Shown piece by piece: positions 60,369 through 64,000 of a DNA stretch of 64,000 bases. Numbering within the stretch: position 1 is the stretch's first letter; each line of letters starts with the position of its first letter. This DNA is from Alteribacter populi (lineage in GTDB: Bacteria; Bacillota; Bacilli; Bacillales; Salisediminibacteriaceae). The DNA lies in NCBI RefSeq assembly GCF_002352765.1, contig NZ_KZ293963.1, positions 1,944,368 through 2,008,367 of the forward strand, read 5' to 3'. The position numbers and the translations under genes are program-made. The notes beneath the pieces are model-generated. The model made no database searches. It had not been told where the DNA came from and worked only from the letters and a program-made list of their open reading frames with translations.

Positions 60369-60879
60369 GCGCAGCTACCTCGGCAAGTTTCCGCCCGGCT
60401 GCCGTCTGCTTCCGTTCGATACTTTCGTATGTTTCGCGTAACCTCGTCAATTTAACGTCAATCGCCGCTCGGACTTTCGGACTCCTCGCACGGGCGCGGT
60501 TAAGTTGCAGGCGGGCGATCTCGAGATTAACCTCCGCAAGCTCCGTTTCGATCGACCGGATTTCCTTTCGGTATTGCCGAGTGAGCGCGCTTGCCTTACG
60601 TTGGATGGCCGCGCGAATCTCTTTCGGAAATGATTCGGCGTCAAGCGGACCTTCCATTTTATACGCGGTCACAATACGAGTGCCGTCGACTACTAGCCGT
60701 GTGCGACTGCGGTGATGATCGTAGATTTTCGTCATAACCCCGCGGGCGTTCGGTTGTTCTCCCTGGTAGACCGCCGTCTGCATTAATGTTACGAGATGGT
60801 TCCGGGCATGTGAGCGAGTCTGACCGAGGCGCTCGACTGCGCGTTCAATCGCGTGTGACGTTACGTGGTACTCTTTCAT
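60361..60879 (-). CDS. Helical DNA-binding-like protein of unknown function
   Basis: 172 residues from the ATG after AAAGGGGTGCGCCTCGG. The N-terminal half (HVTSHAIERAVERLGQTRSHARNHLVTLMQTA... GVMTKIYDHHRSRTRLVVDGTRIVTAYK) resembles a small alpha/beta domain; the C-terminal half is a long Arg/Lys/Glu coiled coil. No family recognised. Overlaps the upstream small gene by ATGA. Confidence 0.7.
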   Translation of the reverse strand: MKEYHVTSHAIERAVERLGQTRSHARNHLVTLMQTAVYQGEQPNARGVMTKIYDHHRSRTRLVVDGTRIVTAYKMEGPLDAESFPKEIRAAIQRKASALTRQYRKEIRSIETELAEVNLEIARLQLNRARARSPKVRAAIDVKLTRLRETYESIERKQTAAGRKLAEVAAHV

Positions 60880-61031
60880 CCGAGGCGCACCCCTTTCGGC
60901 GCAAACTTTACATAGTCCGCCGGGTCTTCGTATTCTTCGAGTGCACCTTCGTATAGGTATATCGGACAATCTATTTCGGTGTCGCGTGTATATTCGGTAC
61001 TAGTTTCGGGTAGGTTATTAGTACGAGTCAC
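60876..61031 (-). CDS. Small acidic protein of unknown function
   Basis: 51 residues (MTRTNNLPETSTEYTRDTEI...), from GTG after AAAGGAGCGG. TGA overlaps the next ATG. First gene of the early minus-strand operon that reaches down to about 39.6 kb. Confidence 0.68.
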   Translation of the reverse strand: MTRTNNLPETSTEYTRDTEIDCPIYLYEGALEEYEDPADYVKFAPKGVRLG

Positions 61032-61178
61032 TTTAATCCGCTCCTTTGCGTTTACTTAAATCCCGTGTTATAATATCGGGCGTGGGTATTATTACGGTAA
61101 GACCACGCTATATTACAAGTACGTAAAAATTTCGTTACATTTGCCGTCAACAACTCATCCGTATGTTACGATAGGGGG

Positions 61179-61219
61179 AAAGACCTACGCGGTACTGTGC
61201 CTATTTACCGCGCGTCTTT
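61179..61219 (-). terminator. Long-stem terminator after the sigma-like gene
   Basis: AAAGAC (61179-61184) pairs with GTCTTT (61214-61219) and inner CGCGGTA with TACCGCG. It separates the sigma-like gene from the early operon, whose promoter should lie in 61032-61178. Confidence 0.6.
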
Positions 61220-61226
61220 CGCATAG

Positions 61227-61847
61227 TTAAGCGCTAAGATAGTCGTGAATGTCGCCAAATTCGTTTGGATCGTAATTTTTCGCTAGCTTTCTTAGCCGTC
61301 TTAAGACTTGTTCGTGGTGCATTCCTAGCGCTTTGCCGAGCGCCGTGATGGAATTGTATTTCGGAAACGCTTCGACGATTGCCGTCGTCTTTGCGTCAGA
61401 GACCTTGTCCGGGTCGATTAGATGGGAGATCAGTTGCCGCTGGTCTCCTTTCGTCTGCGATTCAAAAAATTGTTGTTCGAGCGTGTATTCGTCTGCAATC
61501 TCGATTGGTAACTCTTCGCTGTCCTCCGTCTTGTGATCGACGATTAACGGTTGCGACTCGCAATACCGTTTGCATTTTCGATAAATCGTGGCCTTCGTGT
61601 TCTTAATGCTTCGCGCCAGCAGGTTAGCGAACGGTCGCTGTCCGTCGTACTTCGTTAGTACGCTTAGGAGCGTGTCCTCGAATGCTGCTTGTACCTCTTC
61701 TGGACTGGACCATAGCTTTCTCGCATGATACCGATATCCTCTCGACCACTCTGACGAGAGGATATCGTAAATTTCGTTAAATACATCCTCGTCTTTTGTT
61801 ATTGAGTACATTACTGCGAGATTATTTAATTTTAATTCGTTTAACAT
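61227..61847 (-). CDS. Sigma-70-like (ECF-type) transcription factor
   Basis: 206 residues. The region 2-like part is DVFNEIYDILSSEWSRGYRYHARKLWSSPEEVQAAFEDTLLSVLTKYDGQRPFANLLARSIKNTKATIYRK; the region 4-like HTH is AFPKYNSITALGKALGMHHEQVLRRLRKLAKNY. TAGGAGGAGATAAA precedes the ATG. It lies at the head of the early region, divergent from the Cro-like gene, and is a likely activator of phage transcription. Confidence 0.8.
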   Translation of the reverse strand: MLNELKLNNLAVMYSITKDEDVFNEIYDILSSEWSRGYRYHARKLWSSPEEVQAAFEDTLLSVLTKYDGQRPFANLLARSIKNTKATIYRKCKRYCESQPLIVDHKTEDSEELPIEIADEYTLEQQFFESQTKGDQRQLISHLIDPDKVSDAKTTAIVEAFPKYNSITALGKALGMHHEQVLRRLRKLAKNYDPNEFGDIHDYLSA

Positions 61848-62017
61848 TTTATCTCCTCCTATTTGCTTCTCACTTATTAACTACTAGGCTCGGACAACTT
61901 TCGCACAAGATTTAAAAAATTTATTTAAAAAAATCTCATTTTATTTTCCACCTCCTTAATAATGTAAATTTGTAGTATAATATTGATAGGTAAAATTTTC
62001 TGGGGGTCTATAAACCA

Positions 62018-62230
62018 ATGGACGATAAAACTTGTATCGACTTTTCTCCGCTGTACCGTACCATGTACGAAAAGGGAGTCACCCGCACCGACCTACGCGA
62101 ATACTTCAGTAAGTCAACCGTTGCGAAGTTTAAGAACAACCAGGACGTAATGCTTTCGACTGTCGTGCGATTATGTAGGGAGCTCGAAGTCCCGATCGAA
62201 AAGGTTGTCCGAATTGAATATCGCGACTGA
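62018..62230 (+). CDS. Cro/C1-type HTH regulator
   Basis: 70 residues. DFSPLYRTMYEKGVTRTDLREYFSKSTVAKFKNNQDVMLSTVVRLCRELEVPIEKVVRIE is the compact HTH_26 (YozG-like) layout. A TATAAT box lies about 45 bp upstream, in the region shared with the sigma-like gene. It is convergent with the aimP-like gene. Likely a component of the lysis-lysogeny switch. Confidence 0.8.
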   Translation: MDDKTCIDFSPLYRTMYEKGVTRTDLREYFSKSTVAKFKNNQDVMLSTVVRLCRELEVPIEKVVRIEYRD

Positions 62231-62235
62231 CCCGG

Positions 62236-62278
62236 AAGTTTCTCGTTTTGCGTTTTTCGCATTTCGGGAAACTTTTTC
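62236..62278 (+). terminator. Terminator of the Cro-like gene
   Basis: AAGTTTC (62236-62242) pairs with GAAACTT (62268-62274), inner GCG/CGC, then TTT. It lies 6 bp after the stop. Confidence 0.75.
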
Positions 62279-62289
62279 GTTAAATGACG

Positions 62290-62320
62290 AATGACGCTAC
62301 CCGCGAAGGGCAACGTCATT
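62290..62320 (-). ncRNA. Hairpin downstream of the aimP-like gene
   Basis: AATGACG (62290-62296) and CGTCATT (62314-62320) with inner CCC/GGG around a TTCG-like loop; a further GTCATT repeat follows on the minus strand. It could end the aimR-aimP transcript or be part of a downstream aimX-like RNA, although only about 100 bp separate it from the convergent gene. Confidence 0.4.
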
Positions 62321-62337
62321 GTCTTCCGTACTCTCTA

Positions 62338-62610
62338 TTAAATTAGGAAATCGATGGCTCTTGGTTCAATCGGATCTCTGCGGCCTGCGAAAAACTCAAC
62401 AGACCTCGGTTCGATAGGGTCGCGACGTCCCGCAAAATGCTTCGGGTCAACTGGATCGCGTCTCCCTGCGGTTTCCACTCCTTCCGGCTGCTCAATGAAT
62501 TTCGGATCAATCGGATCTCTCCTGCCTACCTCTTCGTTGCTGACTGCGAACATGATATCACCTGCGATTAGAACTGCGATTAGTGTAATTACTGTCATTA
62601 GTTTTTTCAT
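62338..62610 (-). CDS. aimP: AimP-like secreted pro-pheromone with four peptide repeats
   Basis: 90 residues. Basic start and hydrophobic core (MKKLMTVITLIAVLIAGDIMFA) form a Sec signal peptide, with cleavage expected near Ala22. The exported part has four copies of GRRDP[IV][DE]P[KR] at residues 29-37, 49-57, 61-69 and 76-84, spaced 20, 12 and 15 residues. AGGAGGAGAAAGGTTA precedes the ATG, 18 bp after the aimR stop. Known AimP precursors are about 40 residues with one C-terminal hexapeptide. The mature peptide cannot be fixed by eye; it should lie within the conserved nonapeptide. Confidence 0.82.
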   Translation of the reverse strand: MKKLMTVITLIAVLIAGDIMFAVSNEEVGRRDPIDPKFIEQPEGVETAGRRDPVDPKHFAGRRDPIEPRSVEFFAGRRDPIEPRAIDFLI

Positions 62611-62628
62611 TAACCTTTCTCCTCCTAT

Positions 62629-63744
62629 TTATGCGCGGAGGAAGAAGTCTGGCACGCCTCTTTCTAATAGCATGCGGTACGGAATCTGCGCAAAGAAGTT
62701 GTCTCCGCTTGCTCGGAATTTCCGCATTGACTCGACCAACCTCTCGACGTTGTTTTCCGCCATACCGAGGTATAGGTGTGTGTATGCTGTCTCGCCCGAT
62801 GCAGCTTCGATTGCTTCGACTCTCTTTTTGCCTTCTTCAATATCGCCGCTTACGATTAACGCGTGCGCCTCTTCCTCCGACGACATTTCCGATTTATATT
62901 TTTTTCTGTGAAGATTATACGCGAATGATTCGGTCGTCCGGTTTATTTCGGTTACATCGTCCGTATGCCCGCCTTTACGGTAGGCGTCTTTTGCTCGATT
63001 AAGATATAGAGTAAACTTGTCGAAGTCATCGATAATGTAAGATAGGCCGATCGTCTCCGTAAGTGAACCGCGGTAAACGTACGGAAGTTCCAGCGTCAAC
63101 CCTTCCTCGGCCACTTTGCGGGCACCTTCCGGGTTGTTATTTGCGAACAGTTCCGCGTTTGCGTTGTGAATCGCGACACGGGCTTTGTAGCAATTGCGGA
63201 TAAAGTCGTCCTCGATTGCGTTTACCTTCTCGTCCAGTTCGGCCGAATACAAGAACATCACGCCGTATTGCTTCTTCTTATAAAGACAACCGACTTCCAG
63301 AATCAGAAGGAGTACGCGGAGAACATCCGACTTGGTGAATGTGTCCTTAATTACTTTTACAAGCTCCGTGTAATCTACGAGTCTGCTTCGGCGAAGAACT
63401 ACCCGATAAACGCTGCACCATTCCGCTAGTTTCTTATCGCCTTCGTGCTTTTCGATTAGTTCGCGTAACACGTCGAAGTGGCCGTTGAATGCGCAATACT
63501 CGAAGGAGCGCGTTACGGACTTTAGCTTTTCAGTCGCGAGGCAGTAAAGACGCATGATTAACTTTTCATCGCGCGGACAAACGTACCGTACAATTTTAAG
63601 TACCGTCTGAATATCCGTATTAGCATCTCCGCGTAGAAACTTCGAAATAACCGACTTGCTGATCCCGAGCTCCTTCTGTAGGTCCGACTGCTTAATGCCC
63701 CTCTGTTCCATCTTTTCAATAACAAATTCCGCGACTTTTTGCAA
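62629..63744 (-). CDS. aimR: AimR-family arbitrium receptor / lysis-lysogeny regulator
   Basis: 371 residues from TTG after GGGGG. The N-terminal HTH is IKQSDLQKELGISKSVISKFLRG (residues 16-38). The remainder is a TPR-like superhelix. The C-terminal LYLGMAENNVERLVESMRKFRASGDNFFAQIPYRMLLERG parallels the end of phi3T AimR (YYLKGL...KSVEYFKLSQDKFFIKLPLIQLEQMG), and the NCYKARVAIHNANAEL ... TETIGLSYIIDDFDKFTLYLNRA part matches its middle. Size fits AimR (about 380). It should bind the adjacent peptide and control lysogeny; it is divergent from a second HTH gene. Confidence 0.88.
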   Translation of the reverse strand: MQKVAEFVIEKMEQRGIKQSDLQKELGISKSVISKFLRGDANTDIQTVLKIVRYVCPRDEKLIMRLYCLATEKLKSVTRSFEYCAFNGHFDVLRELIEKHEGDKKLAEWCSVYRVVLRRSRLVDYTELVKVIKDTFTKSDVLRVLLLILEVGCLYKKKQYGVMFLYSAELDEKVNAIEDDFIRNCYKARVAIHNANAELFANNNPEGARKVAEEGLTLELPYVYRGSLTETIGLSYIIDDFDKFTLYLNRAKDAYRKGGHTDDVTEINRTTESFAYNLHRKKYKSEMSSEEEAHALIVSGDIEEGKKRVEAIEAASGETAYTHLYLGMAENNVERLVESMRKFRASGDNFFAQIPYRMLLERGVPDFFLRA

Positions 63745-63834
63745 TATGTCCCCCGCCCTTCTAGTATTCTACCGTTTATATCCAACTTTTCCACCTTTAT
63801 TTTTGACAGGTAGTAAAATAACCCGGTTTTCTTT

Positions 63835-63840
63835 TATAAT
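63835..63840 (+). promoter_or_regulatory. -10 box for the right-end HTH gene
   Basis: TATAAT at 63835-63840 precedes the ATG at 63873. A TTGACA at 63803-63808 is 26 bp away, too far for a normal pair, so the promoter may need an activator or use a weak -35. The 128-bp divergent region must also hold the aimR promoter. Confidence 0.5.
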
Positions 63841-63872
63841 GTAGAAGTCTGTGGCTAAAGGAGGATTTTCCG

Positions 63873-64000
63873 ATGCGATATGACCGCGGAAAATGCCTGC
63901 TGAAACTCGTGCTGCGCCGAAAGGGCATGTCCCAGGCGGAACTTTCGCGCCGGACCGGTATCAATTACAGCCAGCTTAACGGCTATGCTAACGACCGGAA
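63873..64000 (+). CDS. HTH transcription regulator, cut by the window end
   Basis: 42 codons visible: MRYDRGKCLLKLVLRRKGMSQAELSRRTGINYSQLNGYANDR, a Cro/C1-type HTH of the YozG-like class. AAAGGAGGATTTTCCG precedes the ATG. Divergent from aimR, so it may be the phage repressor or an aimR-controlled gene. Confidence 0.78.
   Translation, partial: MRYDRGKCLLKLVLRRKGMSQAELSRRTGINYSQLNGYANDR

Noticed and set aside
63803..63840. TTGACA paired with TATAAT as a standard promoter
   Set aside because: The 26-bp spacing is too long; only the -10 was kept.

Overview
The window joins about 9.7 kb of low-GC Bacillaceae-type chromosome to about 54 kb of one siphophage-type prophage that runs off the right edge. 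The chromosome (1-9740) carries a minus-strand sugar-uptake and catabolism cluster: Tm-1-like protein, TIM-barrel epimerase, Gfo/Idh/MocA dehydrogenase, cupin, two ABC permeases and a lipoprotein binding protein. Divergent from it is a YesM/YesN-like two-component pair, and a CcpA-type cre site lies between them. The prophage starts inside the 3' half of a tRNA-Ala(GGC) gene at about 9791 (attL). The rest of the tRNA must lie past the right edge.

Prophage layout, left to right. (a) 9.9-13.8 kb: accessory plus-strand block with an FtsK/SpoIIIE-like ATPase and a replication-relaxation protein, behind small regulators. (b) 13.8-16.7 kb: YolD-like protein, lipoprotein and lysis cassette (holin, amidase, XhlA-like protein). 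(c) 16.6-39.2 kb: late morphogenesis genes on the minus strand, from terminase small subunit through portal, capsid, connectors, tail tube, frameshifted tail chaperones, tape measure, Dit, tail-tip genes and Tal. This block contains an ORF-less group I intron in the tape-measure gene, a free-standing HNH gene beside it, an O-antigen-polymerase-like membrane protein in the tail-fibre region, and a minimal tyrosine recombinase plus a structured non-coding stretch between the two terminase genes. (d) 39.4-61.8 kb: early genes on the minus strand, including a RepL-like initiator beside a possible iteron origin, ThyX, dUTPase, PhoH, class II ribonucleotide reductase, RuvC-like resolvase, PD-(D/E)XK nuclease, thioredoxin, family A DNA polymerase, SSB-like protein, HNH endonucleases and a sigma-like regulator. 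(e) 62-64 kb: the lysis-lysogeny region.

The most notable system is in (e). A 371-residue HTH/TPR protein with clear AimR (arbitrium receptor) similarity is followed by a 90-residue secreted precursor with four copies of a GRRDP[IV][DE]P[KR] motif. This reads as an arbitrium-type phage communication system whose AimP is a multi-copy pro-pheromone, rather than the usual single-peptide precursor. A convergent Cro-like gene, strong hairpins and a divergent HTH gene surround it.

Four prophage genes (portal, PD-(D/E)XK nuclease, and the genes starting at 57733 and 58558) have good Shine-Dalgarno sequences placed over an in-frame ATC rather than ATG/GTG/TTG. A fifth (3D-domain protein) is placed over ATT and a sixth (Tal) over CTG. 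Base composition is AT-rich in the chromosome and clearly less so in the prophage, except for AT-rich islands at 19.2-22.5, 26.7-27.6, 47.0-48.3 and 54.1-54.5 kb that look like recently acquired cargo.
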